Source: Harmonia axyridis (lineage: Eukaryota > Arthropoda > Insecta > Coleoptera > Coccinellidae). Taken from it: DNA of 64,000 nucleotides. Of this stretch, positions 1-12,150 are shown piece after piece; positions within the stretch are counted from its first letter, which is position 1; the number at the start of each line of letters is the position of its first letter. Under the pieces are notes generated by a model. That model was not told the DNA's origin, made no database searches, and worked only from the letters and a program-made list of their open reading frames with translations. The stretch lies in contig NC_059501.1 in assembly GCF_914767665.1 (NCBI RefSeq), positions 78,342,798 through 78,406,797 of the forward strand, in the 5' to 3' direction. The translations under genes and the position numbers were made by a program.

Positions 1-1049
1 ATTTGAAATTCAAACTTAAAACCACAGATTACTATAGTCTGTGTTAGATCTTTCATAGATGAATATTATTTATTTGAGATTTTAAGGTTAATTCTTGCAC
101 GAAAAATAAACAACGATATCATATAAATGAAATATAATGAATGAATGGATATGAGTATCAGAGCTAATATGGGTGGTAGCGAGCTCAATTCGTTATAATT
201 ATCGAAAATGAAATAGAAATCAAGAGAAGAATATTTAATCTTTAGCGTCAACGAAATTGGAATAACTCATTTATTTGATTATAAACACTACTTTGTTCAA
301 CAAATGGAATGTTAAACGTGAGTTTATGATGGTTTTTCTAATTTAGTAGCTTATTTCCAAGGTTCAAGAGGTATATCTTATGCTTGAGAAAACTTCAGTG
401 TTCCGGTTTTCAGGGGTGAATTAGCTCATTTTGAAAATTTAAAATGGCTATATCTTTTTAACAGGGCCGAATCGGAAAAAATGGTAAATGAAAAAAGTGT
501 TTCTTTTGACCTCAAGAACCTTCGGTTAAAATATATGTGCAAGTCAAAGACTCACCCTGTATAATCAAAATCTCTTAATTTTGAAAATATTTCTTCATAT
601 TGTACAGGTTAATTTGTGAACAATGCTGAAAAGAAGGATCGGGTGGAAATCAGGCCGTATACTTTTGACGACATTCTCGAAACATTTCATAAACTATATC
701 GTAAAATCCATATCGTTTTCTACGTGAATTATATCAGCAATTGGTGTGGATATTGGTACTTGAAACGTTTCGAGGTCGTATACGATTCAATTTAACGATG
801 GACAATTGAATAAAGGGATAATGGGCAATAAAAATTAGGTGTTCAGAATATTACCCAAAATTGCGTAGGCCTCCTTCCGTTTAAAATTTCTGGATAGGAG
901 CAATATCAGACAATTTGCAGTCGATATTTGTTTTGGTTTCGTTATAGTTTTTTTGTAGCCTATTGAAAAATTTAATTGAATCGTTCGAATAAAAAGGGTA
1001 GAACCGGTCCATTGGAATGTTTCAGAATTTTTAATCATATCAGGAATTA
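1..1049. other. Unassigned AT-rich DNA at the left edge
   Basis: No coding region with recognisable content was found in any frame. Short open frames here are of chance length and composition. A CTCACCCTGTATAA motif at about 551-564 resembles transposon-end text often seen in insect genomes, but no partner end was located. Confidence 0.5.
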
Positions 1050-1190
1050 CGAAAATAATTCTTATAATATCATACAAGTGCGGAAGGCATTGATATTCTT
1101 CCAGGGGTTCAAAATTTTGAATGAAGGAGGGTTAGAATTAGCCTTCAGCTCGAGTATTATTTTCTCTAATTCACTCAATTCTTATTGAAA
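1050..1190 (+). repeat. Short inverted-repeat element, copy 1
   Basis: The stretch has imperfect inverted ends (CAAGTGCGGAAGGC near 1077 against GCCTTCAGCTCGAGTATTAT near 1140-1159). It matches, in opposite orientation, the segment at 51345-51510, sharing the GCATTGATATTCTTCC core and the outer GAGAAAATAAT sequence. Two diverged copies of one inverted-repeat unit suggest a small nonautonomous DNA element. No coding capacity. Confidence 0.55.
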
Positions 1191-1879
1191 TTAATGTAAT
1201 AATTCCATAAATATCAGAGTTCAGTGATTTCTGCATTGAAGATTGTAGGTTAGCTCAACAGTTTTTTGTATCATAAATTTGACAGGTATATTGATGAATC
1301 CATGGCAGGAAATTTCCAAGTACCAACATATAATAATAAAATATAACCAAGAAATCTGTTGGTAATTGATATAGGTAAAATTAGGGACTATGTTAAGAAA
1401 TTATATAGCGATTTGTTCAGGTAATGAGAACTCAAAAAAGATTTATTTTTGATATATTACTGGCTAAAAATATTCTTTTTTTAGGATTGCTCAATTCTGA
1501 AGTATGGATGAGATGTGAAGTAACCTCTCTTTTCTGGTGTATAACAAAAACGCCAATTGATTTTCAGTTCCTGAACAAGTCGATCAACAGATGCTCTCTG
1601 CCCCCACTTAATTTTGTATTCAAGCTGTTGATTGTTGAAAGTTGACAAATGGCATAGTGAATGGGCTTGTTGACGCCTACTTTCGATATGTTGAACGCTT
1701 GGGCGTCTGTCCAAGCATTCGAAAATTTAAATCGATATTTAATATGTACGCTTGGAGTGGTGAATACATCGTTTGGCACAATTCACTGTCAATTCTTTCT
1801 AGAAAGAAGTGAAAATTGTACAACTTTTTAATGGAGGTAGGATATGATCCTTCTAGAAATTCGTGTTAAATCTTTGAAT
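1191..1879. other. Unassigned DNA
   Basis: Two overlapping minus-strand open frames (within 1481-1779) were inspected and not recognised. Neither has an obvious domain. No repeat structure was noticed. Confidence 0.4.
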
Positions 1880-2690
1880 CTCCACTAATTTTTTAAATTT
1901 GAATTCAGATAGTTTTTTCTTTAGAATTTGGTGACAATATAAATGATTTTCTAAAAAGAGGTTTGATTTAATTTTGAATAGCCCGCAGCTGGGCAGCTGT
2001 CACTTTTGAAGAAGTCATTTTTGGATATTTGATCAGTAAAAACTAAGCCATTACGAAAAATGAAACAATACACGTTTCAACAATGCAATAAAGTTGTTTA
2101 GTTTCACCACAAAAATAGTGAAAATTTTGCAGTCACAAAACTGAAGCAAATTTGGGATCGTCATAAATTATCTTCTCGAGCGACAATAGTGAAATTGGTA
2201 AAAAATTGACAAGTTGATGATGTGAAGAATCAAAACCGTGTGCGACGTTCAAGAAGAACTGAGAATATTGTGGTGTTGACGAAATACCTGATTTGTGGTT
2301 TTCCCGGTGATCTTAGGAATGAGACATTCCACAGTTTCATCGCCTTAGTATTTCTTGGAGAGGTGACCAAAATTGGCCTCCAAGATCTGGTGACTCAACA
2401 TTTTGGGACACTTTCTTTAGGGCCACGTAGGAGATGAACTTCATGTCTATGTTCCACAATCGATTCAAGACCTTGAAGATGGAATTCATGAAGTTATCGA
2501 AGACAAACAGCCACAAATGCGCGAATTGGTTATAGAAAATTTCATGCAAGGATATGGTGCTGCAAAGCGTATAATAGCCATTTGGCTGATGTTGTTTTAC
2601 ATTGTTAATGGCATTCTTTCCTCTTGAAATAGACATCATTTATTTCTATGAGGATATACTGGTTTGTTTTCAGTATAAAAATGAAACATC
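1880..2690 (+). mobile_element. Degenerate mariner-like transposon relic 1
   Basis: Plus-strand fragments of a Tc1/mariner-superfamily transposase can be read across stops and frameshifts. An N-terminal helix-turn-helix stretch at about 2100-2280 includes ATIVKLVKN and VRRSRRTENI, where family members carry a TVRRLVEKF-like helix and an R-R-x-R-S-x-E-N-I motif. A C-terminal stretch at 2420-2620 includes PQSIQDLEDGIHEVIED, equivalent to the segment after the last catalytic Asp. The catalytic centre between them is missing. An adjacent relic of the same family follows in direct orientation. Non-functional. Confidence 0.65.
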
Positions 2691-3620
2691 ACGTACAATT
2701 CGAATTCGAAAAGTTTTTTTTCCAGAATTTGTTGACGATAAAAACGGTTTTCTAATAAGAGGTTTCATTTTGAATAGACCGCTATCTGAACAACTGCACC
2801 TTCGAAACTGTCATCTTTCTACATTTGACGAGTAGAAAGTACGCTTTCACTAAAACTGGAACGATAGACGCTTCAACAATGAATTAAAATTGTTAAAATT
2901 CACTATAAAAATGGTGAGCATCTTGCAGTCACAGTTCGCAAAACTAAGGCACTTTTGGGTCGTCACATCGTGAAGTACTTTGTCGACCGGCAAAGGTAAA
3001 ACTGGTGAAAAATTTTGAGCTGTTGGGACAAGATACTGATAGATGAAAAGAATCGAAACTGTGCGCGTCGCTTAAGAACAACTGAGTGGTGAGATTGGAC
3101 CTAAATTATTCGAAAATAAGGATGGTGCAATTGTTACGATGAATGGATTGCGCTACCAAGCTATGATAAATGATTCTTGATGGTCAGAATTGGAATATAT
3201 TGATGTGAACGATTTATATTTTCAACAACACGGTGCTAAGTGCCATATGAGCAATGAAACAAACGCAATTCTGTGAGAACAGTTTCCTGGTAGTGTTACT
3301 CTTGATAGAAGTGATCAGACTTTACCATACTTTTAGAATTTTTTGTTTGGAATCACTTGAAAGATGATGTTTATCCACCAATGCCCCTTTCAAAAGCTTA
3401 AAGATGGAATTCCTACAGTTATCGAGGATATCCAGTCGTAAATGTACGAATTGGTCATAAAAATTTCAGGAAAAATATATAGTGCTGCAATCGTAGCCTT
3501 GGCGGACATTTGGCTGATTTCGTTCCTCATTTTTGAAGTCATGCCTTCCACTTTACAATGAAATGAACATTTATTAATTGCTTTTGATATACATATACTC
3601 GATTTTTAGTATCAAAAACC
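2691..3620 (+). mobile_element. Degenerate mariner-like transposon relic 2 (same family as its neighbour)
   Basis: This repeats the layout of the preceding relic from the same leader (CGAAAAGTTTTTTTTCCAG against the related text near 1905) through to the C-terminus. The catalytic region survives in part. NGLRYQAMI corresponds to the family's V-N-G-x-R-Y-R-x-M-I block. YFQQHGAKCHMSNET corresponds to the second catalytic Asp region, with Asp replaced by His. LKDGIPTVIEDIQ lies near the C-terminus. Several stops interrupt it. The spelling fits the DD41D-type group better than classical DD34D mariner. Dead copy. Confidence 0.65.
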
Positions 3621-4750
3621 TATTATAGGACAACCTATATAAGAAAATTTTTGGTTCGAGAAAGTCCAAGATAGTCAGGAAAACCAACCAAAGCCGCAGC
3701 ACCCCCTCCTCTCCACCGCTGCCACCCTTAAAGCGCGAACGAGCAAACAGGACATCAACCCCCCGGCCAACCCAGATCTTCGGAGCACACACAAACGAAT
3801 ATTTTCACAGCGAACAATGGCACTGTTTACTATTAATTTCCTAATTTATGTCTTCCTCCAACTTTAAATTACCTCGGCGGAATAGAATTTGTAATGAATA
3901 TGCTAATTTTCGACGTAAAAAACGGCCAGATGAACAATGAGGGAGACTTCTTTTCAGTTTTCAACTCTTCCGAGGCGCTCTCTGGGAGAGAGACGACGGG
4001 AAACGGAAAAGTTTATTCAGAGCACCTGAGCCATTTCAACTAGAAGACATTTAAAAGGCTCCGAATTACCTGGAGAATACGTAGGACCTCATAAAATTCG
4101 GATTGCCAATCGTGCCGGAATGGTACTTTGCGAAATATTACTATTGAATCTCGAATTCATTGAGGGATATAGAAAACGCGGTATCACTTTGGAGGGGATG
4201 GGCGTTGGTATACGTCGTTTCTTGAGACGAAAATATCAAGGATAGGAGGAAGGGGTGGATGACGTCGATAAATAGGGAGGACGCCGAAGTGCGGTGTAAC
4301 GTGCAATTTATTATATTGTGTCAACCGGTAAGACCTCCGACGTACTGGAAGAAAATGTTGTTTGGTCTTGGCGTGCTTGTTTTATTTTGACGTCGATATC
4401 TCCTTGTTCGTCAGTCAACTAGTATTTCACCGTTTTCTGGGTGAATCTTTTCACGTCAAACTTTTTTGTTGAGATAAATTTCTATTTTGTGATAATACCT
4501 CTACAGCTTCCGGTTATAGCGGAAACAGACGACTACTTTCTTATTTCAAACTGCACATCCAGTATATTATTGCATCATTAGATAGCTTCTTTGATGACAA
4601 TTTCAGCAATATGCCATACCTTTAGTAGAAACTCAACGATTTATGAGTAAATGAGTTTTTTTGGGGAAAAAATGGTTGCGACGAGGACTAACATTTTTTC
4701 AAATACTTCGACAGACAATTTTTTTTGAAAAAATGTTTTTAATTTTCGAT
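3621..4750. other. GC-richer non-coding island and flanks
   Basis: No credible gene. About 3660-4340 is clearly richer in G+C than its surroundings, non-repetitive, and free of long open frames. That would fit conserved cis-regulatory DNA or an unrecognised exon or UTR. There is no motif evidence for a specific factor. Confidence 0.3.
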
Positions 4751-5299
4751 CCTGCCAATACGTAGTATTATAAGACTGTTTACCGTTTGGACCAAAAATG
4801 TACAAGGTATTTATAAGAAGATCATGGACTTGGACAACTCAAATTTGCAAAACTCAAGGTTTGAACCTACGAGTATATTCGTTATTTTTTCAGTCAATTT
4901 TACGTATAAGAAGAGAGGGGGTAACTTAAGCAAACCGTTCACCTAAAATGAAAACTTCAAGAGCTTTCGAGGAAAGAACAATAATTTCCAATTGAGTGGA
5001 GTAGTCTAGACTCACAGAAAAACATAGAAAGAAACGAAAAGTCGATTTTTCGATAATCAAATTTGTCATTTCAGGAATTGTTTTTTATTTTTCGTTGAGA
5101 TGTTCAGAATCCATGAAGAAATAAAATTTGCTTCTTTTTATATGTAGAATTGGTTGAAATAGTGTAAAATATGAGTTGTAATTTGAAAATCTTGAGTTTT
5201 GATGAATTTGAGTTGTCCAAATTCAAGATCTTCTCATAAATACCTTTTACATTTTTGGTCCAAATGGTAAACAGTCTTATAATACTACGTATGGGCAGG
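4751..5299. repeat. Inverted-repeat (MITE-like) element, 549 bp
   Basis: Arms of about 105 bp run inward from CCTGCCAATACGTAG on the left and CCTGCCCATACGTAG (complement of the right end). They stay closely matched through the block GACCAAAAATGTA and end near AAAACTCAAG. The loop of roughly 320 bp has no coding content. The structure fits a nonautonomous DNA transposon. No clear target duplication was identified. Confidence 0.65.
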
Positions 5300-5644
5300 G
5301 TTGTACAAGCAATTGAATATTTACGCACTTTGGCTATTATAAATGAAAAATTGTTGACAGTTCTAACAACCAATCAAATTATGTCAGTTTGTGTCATATG
5401 AAACAATTTCACCCAATCATGTCAACATATCACTGAATATTTCCCTCCTGTCAAAAATTCTATTTGTAATTGAAATTGAAATTGAATTGTAGGAAGCGAA
5501 ACAGCACTGCGATAATTGTTCTGTTCATAGATGCATAGTTTATATGCATCTTACACAGTTCGAATCTATGGCAATTCAATTCTTTATCAGTTTGACAAGT
5601 GATATAACAGTTTATTCGGGAAATATTTCCCCGAAATACACTCG

Positions 5645-5832
5645 TGCATCAAAATGATTGGATAATTTCGCATTCCAGCGTGTTTTCTTTGAAAAACTGC
5701 ATTCGGTCATTTTCATTTTTGGAAAGAGCCCTCCACCTTCGGTGTCGGGCTCTTTCTCCAAAAATGAAAATGAACTCATGCAGTTTTTATGACAACACGC
5801 TGTCATGCAAAATTATCGGTTATTCTGATGCA
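5645..5832. repeat. Long imperfect hairpin, 188 bp
   Basis: Two arms of about 85-90 nt pair almost throughout, from TGCATCA/TGATGCA at the outside, through CAGCGTGTT and CATTTTCATTTTTGG, to AAGAGCCC/GGGCTCTTT around a short loop. The compact fold suggests a fold-back MITE or a hairpin-RNA source. The flanks (5529-5547, 5617-5637) contain further short palindromes. No coding content. Confidence 0.65.
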
Positions 5833-7109
5833 CTTATGCAATTACTTATGATAATTGCATTCAGTGCAATTTCAATCACTATGGCATGCCAACATAATTG
5901 AGTTGGACAACTCGTCACGTTTTGGCGATACCCACGTTCGAAGTATAACAAAGTGTAAAATCACTAATTAAAGGAAAATTCCAAGAAATACAATATAAAG
6001 TCACAAATATATTTGGGAAATATTTATGGATTTTGGCTGCGAAGGAGAATATGAATTAAATGAATATAGAAGCTTAAAAGAATTAACGTTGATAATCAAA
6101 GTGGGTGGTCAATATGAGGAAGGAAGGCAGGACCGAATATAAAGAAGCAACGGTGAAGACAATGTGAAAAGTTTTGTACAAACTCTTGCAGAAAAGTACT
6201 ATCATGACTATAACATTATGATTGACCCGTTTAACAACATATTATTCAAGATGTTTGAGAACATAGTATTCGAGATGGCCACGATGCAATGGTAATACGA
6301 GTAGTGCATCTATAGCAGAGAACAGCAACGAATCTAACGTTTTAATGAAGTCATCAATTTTTTTTCATCGAAAAATTTTCCACTGAATATCACTAAAACA
6401 TTGACAAATACATCATTATTCCATGATGAATTTCTCAATCTCGTATCTTATTAATAAAATAACGAGCTTTCGTTCGTCTTAAAATTATCTGTTCTATTAT
6501 CAGTTTCATAGGGATATTACTACTGAAAACATAAGTCTATCGTGTTCGCCTCCTTGCAAACTGTCAAGAACAATCTCACTCTTGATTTAACAACTGAAAA
6601 TCTAAACCTCCTTCACAATATTGAAACTTTGCCGAAACCTCAAACTCCACGGGGAACCCGATCGAAAGTGAAATCCCCTATCGAAATTCAATACGCCATT
6701 TTTCTCCAGATTGTTTTCGAAACTTCGCCAATCACCGACCTCGGCTCTTGGACTCCGCCAACAGTTGACAAAGTAAACTATCACAATCTTCCTTACGACC
6801 CTGGTCCATCGAGAGGATGCTGGACGGTATGAAGGGCGCTATTAAGACATCGGTATGTATGGCAAGTCCCAGTTTGCCTGAAGGTTTGTCTTTAGGACGC
6901 CTTCCTCTCTAATTACGCCGTCGAGGGCCTGTTGGAAGTGACGCACGTCAGCGTCGACTTGAGTTTAATCACGGCTTCAAGTCCGATCATTAACCTGTCC
7001 TTGTGAAATTGCGCGGCATTCACCTAGACGGTCTTGCATATGTCGACAGATGTCTCACTCTATCTGTGGACACCGCAGACGAGGGTATATTTCAGATGGT
7101 TATACTATA
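5833..7109. other. Unassigned DNA with a 96-codon open frame
   Basis: A 96-residue plus-strand frame at 6542-6832 is the longest open stretch. It starts with Met, has no recognisable domain and lies in a GC-richer segment (6560-7010). It could be a piece of an unrecognised exon or chance. No splice framework was found that supports it. Confidence 0.3.
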
Positions 7110-8220
7110 TTAGGGTGAAGGAACTATTTTCCTTGTCATATTCGATCTTTTCAATTTCACCTGTAGAAAATATTACCCGGACCCTTCGCCATTTTGTCAC
7201 GAAGAAGATATATCTTCAGCTGGTTTTAACGAAAGTCTCATTAAATCTGTTGAGAAAAATGAAGAGGATTCCTGAAATACTTCTTTTTGAATTTTTTCCA
7301 TTCCGTATGCAAAAAGTAACACACGGTTTTCTTGACATATCCGATCTTTCAATTCCATCTGTAAAAAATATAAACCGGCTCCTTCGCCATTTTGCAACGA
7401 ATAAGTTATATTTATTTTAATTTGGTTTTTACGGAAGTCTCACTATATCTGTTGGGAAAAATGACAAGGATTCCTGAAATACTTTTCGTTAAATTTCTCC
7501 GATTCCGTTTACCAAAAAGTAACACACGGTTCCTTCACAATTTTCTTAGGAATAAGCGAGCATTCTCTTAACTTGCTTCTGAAAGATTTCTCACTTTATC
7601 TGTGTCACTAGCGGAACATAGTGCATATTGAATAATCATGCTGAAGAAGAAATACTCATAAGGGAAGCCCGAGATCGAAAACCACTTGGAAAAAGTGACG
7701 TCGGAAGACCCAGAAAAAGTTGGTTGGAAAACTTGGTCTCCACTTCAACAGAGACGCCGTGAAGGACATATTATGAGCTTAATGATAGGGAATGGAAAAA
7801 AAATAATCATACACTATTAATGTGGAGCAACTATTTTCCCCGACATATTCGATCTTTTCAATTTCATCTATAAAAATCTTACCCGGTTCCTTCGCCATTT
7901 TGTTACCAATGGAATAAGAGTTGCCACTTGGTTTGGTCAGAGGTCACACTGACTATATGTGGAACAAAATAGAAATTACTCCTTTGCAAGTTTGCAACAA
8001 TCATTTCTGTGACCCCTTTCATATCTTCAAACTTTTCGATCTCTTTCATTTTTATTCCAGAAAGTATTACATGTTCCTTCGCCATTTTGTAACAAATATA
8101 GATGGATTACTATAAACTTGTTTCCCACTTGCTTGGAATCCATTTCATTCAGTTATTAATGTGAAGAAATTGTTTTTATCGACATATTGGAAGTTTTTAC
8201 CTGTAAAAAAATTTATCCGT
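7110..8220 (+). repeat. Degenerate tandem repeat, about 150-200 bp unit
   Basis: The motif CCTTCGCCATTTTG or a close variant recurs near 7182, 7381, 7531, 7889 and 8076. Each is preceded by related text (CATATTCGATCTTTTCAATT) and followed by a block ending in a variant of TCTCACT-ATCTGT. Spacings are about 150-200 bp once a retroelement scrap at 7625-7795 is removed. The 128-residue open frame at 7034-7420 spans two units and is a by-product of the repeat, not a likely gene. Confidence 0.55.
7625..7795 (+). mobile_element. Non-LTR retrotransposon C-terminal scrap (RTE-like)
   Basis: Readable plus-strand peptide text includes REARDRKPLGKSDVGRPRKS followed by WLENL and, after a frame break, NDREWKK. 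This is the basic G-R-P-R-x-x-W tail plus D-R-x-x-W motif found at the C-terminus of RTE and related non-LTR reverse transcriptases. Only about 55 codons remain. It sits inside the tandem repeat region, between units. Confidence 0.5.
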
Positions 8221-11200
8221 TTATTGTGAGTTCAAAATGCGGTTCTAGAACTTCTCAGTATTTTGACAATTGGTTGTGTTCTGTAGTCTGATAATGAATT
8301 TTTAGTACTACTTTCTTTCAATGCAGTTGTGATTTTAGTAAGCGAACCTTTCTATGAGAGCGTTTATTATCTAATTTCTGAAAGCTTTAACAATTTGCTG
8401 GTTTATAGGCAAAACATTTTCTCAGGGAGTATTATAAAAATGTAGTGTTCGAAATTACAATCGAATAATCAAAATTGGAAAATCGGATCATATATTTCAT
8501 ATCATATTGGTATATTTGTTGGAATATTAATTCTATCAGATTCTTAAGCTGGTTATCTCTCCGTAAATATCTTTTTTAATAATTTATCATAGCAGCATAA
8601 TTCGAATCAACTGAACTGAAAGTAAAAAATCATTCATCTTCAAGTTTTACTTTAATTATCTGTGAATTGGTTGAGTTTCAATTTGTATACACATTTTGAC
8701 GGAATATTTTTTCGAACATACTTCTCACTAATTTTACGACAAAATTCTCATACTTATAGTTAGAAATATAAATTATTGGAATTTTCATTCGAATTTCGGA
8801 TTTTATGGATCCCGCTATTTCTTAATTTTTTTTTTTTAATTGATAATATTATGAATTTATCACCACTTGTTGAGATATTTTGAGTTAGAAAATGAAGTAA
8901 TAAGCCATTCTTTAATATTTCAGTATTTTAAATATTTTACCTCCGTGGCCATCCATGTAAAAACATTCATTTTCAATTCAATTTCCATCAGAAAAACAGA
9001 AAACAAATTTGTGAAAATAAGATAAATAATACGAGATTCACCTGTCTTGCTGAATCGTTAGAACTACTAAATTTTCTGCATATTGATCCAGTGTAAACTG
9101 CCGTTTAATTCAAAGGAGTTTCGATATTTGATTAATTCATTGACCAAAAAGAAGTTTACCTGAACATTGATCGATAGCTCGTAAGTATGTTATCTGCTTT
9201 TCTTTCTTCTTGTAATGAGAAAAAAATTTTTTTTTTCGAAAATCATCAGAATTTGACATTTTTTTTACTATCGTGAAATTGGTTGTTGTATTAATTGTAC
9301 TGCAATAATATGACTGGCATTATTCAAACAAGAGCCAGAAAATACAGAGAACATAGAGAAATACAAAGAATATCATCTGGTCTACAGATCGCTTCAGACA
9401 ACAAGCTCTACGAGTCAGTTTCATTACTAAATCTCCAACCACTGCCACTGCGATGAATGAAATATTCAATGAATAGTGAAATTTTCACTGTTCTCACTTC
9501 AAAATTGCAATCGAATCTAAACAGTAACCTCTAATTTCACGAAAAACATTCGCTGAACCGAACTAATGAAGTTCGTTCAGTCCTTCCAACAAACAGGCTA
9601 CGTAATCAGCTCCATCCTATTCATCAAACCTCAATATGCCCAGACCAATTCAACCACCCCCTTCCCTCACTTCAAAAAACGTAATTTGGAGATTACGCAA
9701 ACGCTCCAGAAATTAAGACTGAGCCGTAAACTTCTTTTTATTCAATTATGCCACGGTGAGAAAATGAAACATTGTATCGCGGAAGAACCATCAATTCCAA
9801 TTTGTTTTAATGTTCAGGGTGAGAGTTGTAAAATTCCGACCGTGCTCTATGGCCCAACGCTGAATTAACCCAATTTGAAATTAGAACAGGGTCATTCAGG
9901 ATAAAAAAAGTCGAAATTGGTGAAATTTACAGTTTTAGCCGGTGCCGGTTTTAGTTATGAAAATAACGACTTGAAATTAAGGATTAACTCGAATTGGGAA
10001 ATTTTCATTTCGGTGTATTTGATGACCATTTCTCAAGGAATAATTCACTTTTCAATCAAGTTTCTGTCATATTGAGACGTGAGATTTGAAATGCATCTTC
10101 TACAAAAGTTGCTTCCCTTGTCTCATTGCAATTTCAATACAAATAAATATTAGTTCTGAAAAAATTGCTATTACTATAGTCAACTGTTAGTACTTTAAAC
10201 ACTTTTGATGAATCGATAAGATCCAGTCACGAAGTGAAAGAATGTATTTCTATAACACTAAAAATAATATTTGTAAAACAAAGTCTAAGATGTGGTTATT
10301 TCCAGAGACATCATTGATATTCAGAAGACTAAATCGATAATATGTATCAGAATGATATATCTAATTCTTCATGAACTAATTGCAGACGCATTGATTTGTT
10401 GAACTAAAGAATAAAGACGAAATCCCATTAGTAAAAAAGAAGTAGATTCCGTCATTTGAACAATTCACTTCCTAACATCGATTTGAGGGAAGGGGCGTAC
10501 ACGTAGAGGTGTTCGAATTGATTCGCTCTGGAGTATCTGTATGCTGCGTTTGTATTTTGATGTAAACAGGAGTGATGATCATTTTACGTTGACGTAATGA
10601 TCGTAATTTTTGTTATATTGCTTTCTTATAACTGAAATCAAAGGTTCATTTTCTCGAACCAATATCTGGCTACTCGTTTTTGCTATTGAAAGAAAATGGG
10701 GATTTATTGGTCGAAAGAAAATTTTTTGTATGATTGTTATTCCCTAGATTTTTTCTCTTACAATCTAACAAAATTCCATTCGCCTGAAACAATCTTCTGG
10801 GAAATTTTACAAGGTTTATATCAAATTTTTTTTTAAAATTATGTCTATATTCGCGACCCGGAATGTCAATTTGATATAAAATTTGAGTGCTGGATATGGG
10901 CTCCTGAAATTTTACAAAGCCACATACATTCAAAAGCCTGCTGACTCTTTTTCCAGTCTGTTTATCGTTGTGATAGCATTTACCACTTACATACCATAAG
11001 CAACCGGATTTTTGAAATAATTAAAAAAATTCAAAACCTTTTGAACACACGGAGCTTGTTGACCTAGATAAGCAAAATTGAATCGCCATACCATTTCATA
11101 CACGCTATCCGTATTCAAATATCTTTTAAAAAGATCAATTTTTAGTTCACACACAAAGAAATCCATTCCTTTTTCAAAAGATAACTTTATACATATATCT

Positions 11201-11348
11201 GTATCTCGCGTTCTTTAAGTCCGACCAAGCTCCACTAGATAACATACGGAAGATGAGATTTCGTATTACAAAAACTTTTTTGACCGTTTTGTGATTAATT
11301 GTCTCAATTTGAATTGAGCGCGCGTCAACTATGGACACTATGGACACA
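8221..11348. other. Long AT-rich stretch without a recognisable gene
   Basis: No domain-bearing open frame. The 100-residue frame at 9566-9868 and the 87-residue frame at 10670-10933 were inspected and not recognised. Homopolymer runs of T (near 8829 and 9227) are present. No transposon ends or inverted repeats were noticed. Confidence 0.45.
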
Positions 11349-12150
11349 TCAAAGAGAAAATACACTATATTTTACAGTTTTTCTTCGATAAAAGCGAAAA
11401 TGCAAGCAAGGTGGCTGAGAATGTAAATACTGTGAAACTGTGAGTGTGAACAGCCAATCTCGAGCAATTTTGGTTTCGTCAATTCCGCTGATTCCGCTAA
11501 TTTTGATGTCAAAAATGCACCAAGCACTGGTAGGCCGATTGCACAAAAAACCGTTTGTAACCATTTGCATGGGGCTGGTCTCAAGAAAAAGGTCGTTGTA
11601 TGGGAACACATATGATGAACCGAATAACCATCTGCGTAATCAACCCATTTTGAAGCGATTGGTGATTGGTAATGAAGAGTGAATAACTTACGACAACGTC
11701 AAGCAAAAACGGTCGTGATCGAAGCGAAGTGACCCGGAGGAAACGGTGGCCAAGCTAGGATTGAGGACCAGGAAGGTTTTTCTTTGTGTTTGTTGGGATT
11801 GGCAGAGAGTTATCTACTATGAACTGCTCCCCTACGGCACAACTGTTTACTCGAAGTTATACTGTCAACAATTGGACCGTCTGCGTCTGAAGGAAGCAAT
11901 CGTCCAAAAGCAGCCAGCTTTGGCAATAGGAGAGGAATTGTGTTCCATTAGGAAAGTGCCAGGTCACACACATCGATAGTGACTCGCCAGAAGCTCTGTG
12001 ATCTTGGTTGTGAGGTTTTTATGCATGCTTTATAGTCCAGTTCTGGCACCAAGTGATAACCATCTGTTCCTATCCATGGCGAAATATTTTGCTGGTGAAA
12101 AATTCGCTTCAACAATGGCATGAGAAAATCGACTATCTCTTTTTTTATGC
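11349..12150 (+). mobile_element. Mariner (DD34D-type) transposase relic
   Basis: A decayed mariner transposase can be followed in order across frameshifts. It starts with an N-terminal helix region (FDKSENASKVAENVNTV), then FWFRQFR, LHKK and VSRKRS. PILKRLVIGNEE corresponds to the first catalytic region, where L-x-R-x-I-T-G-D-E-x-W is usual and Asp is replaced by Asn. Then come YYELLPYGTTVYSKLYCQQL and, past 11980, HTSIVTRQKLCDLGCEV. The final S-P-D-L-A-P-S-D block is disrupted. The relic is closely related to the fragment at 15195-15545. Non-functional. Confidence 0.75.

Noticed and set aside
9566..9868. 100-residue plus-strand frame
   Set aside because: No domain, signal peptide or splice context. 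Length is compatible with chance.
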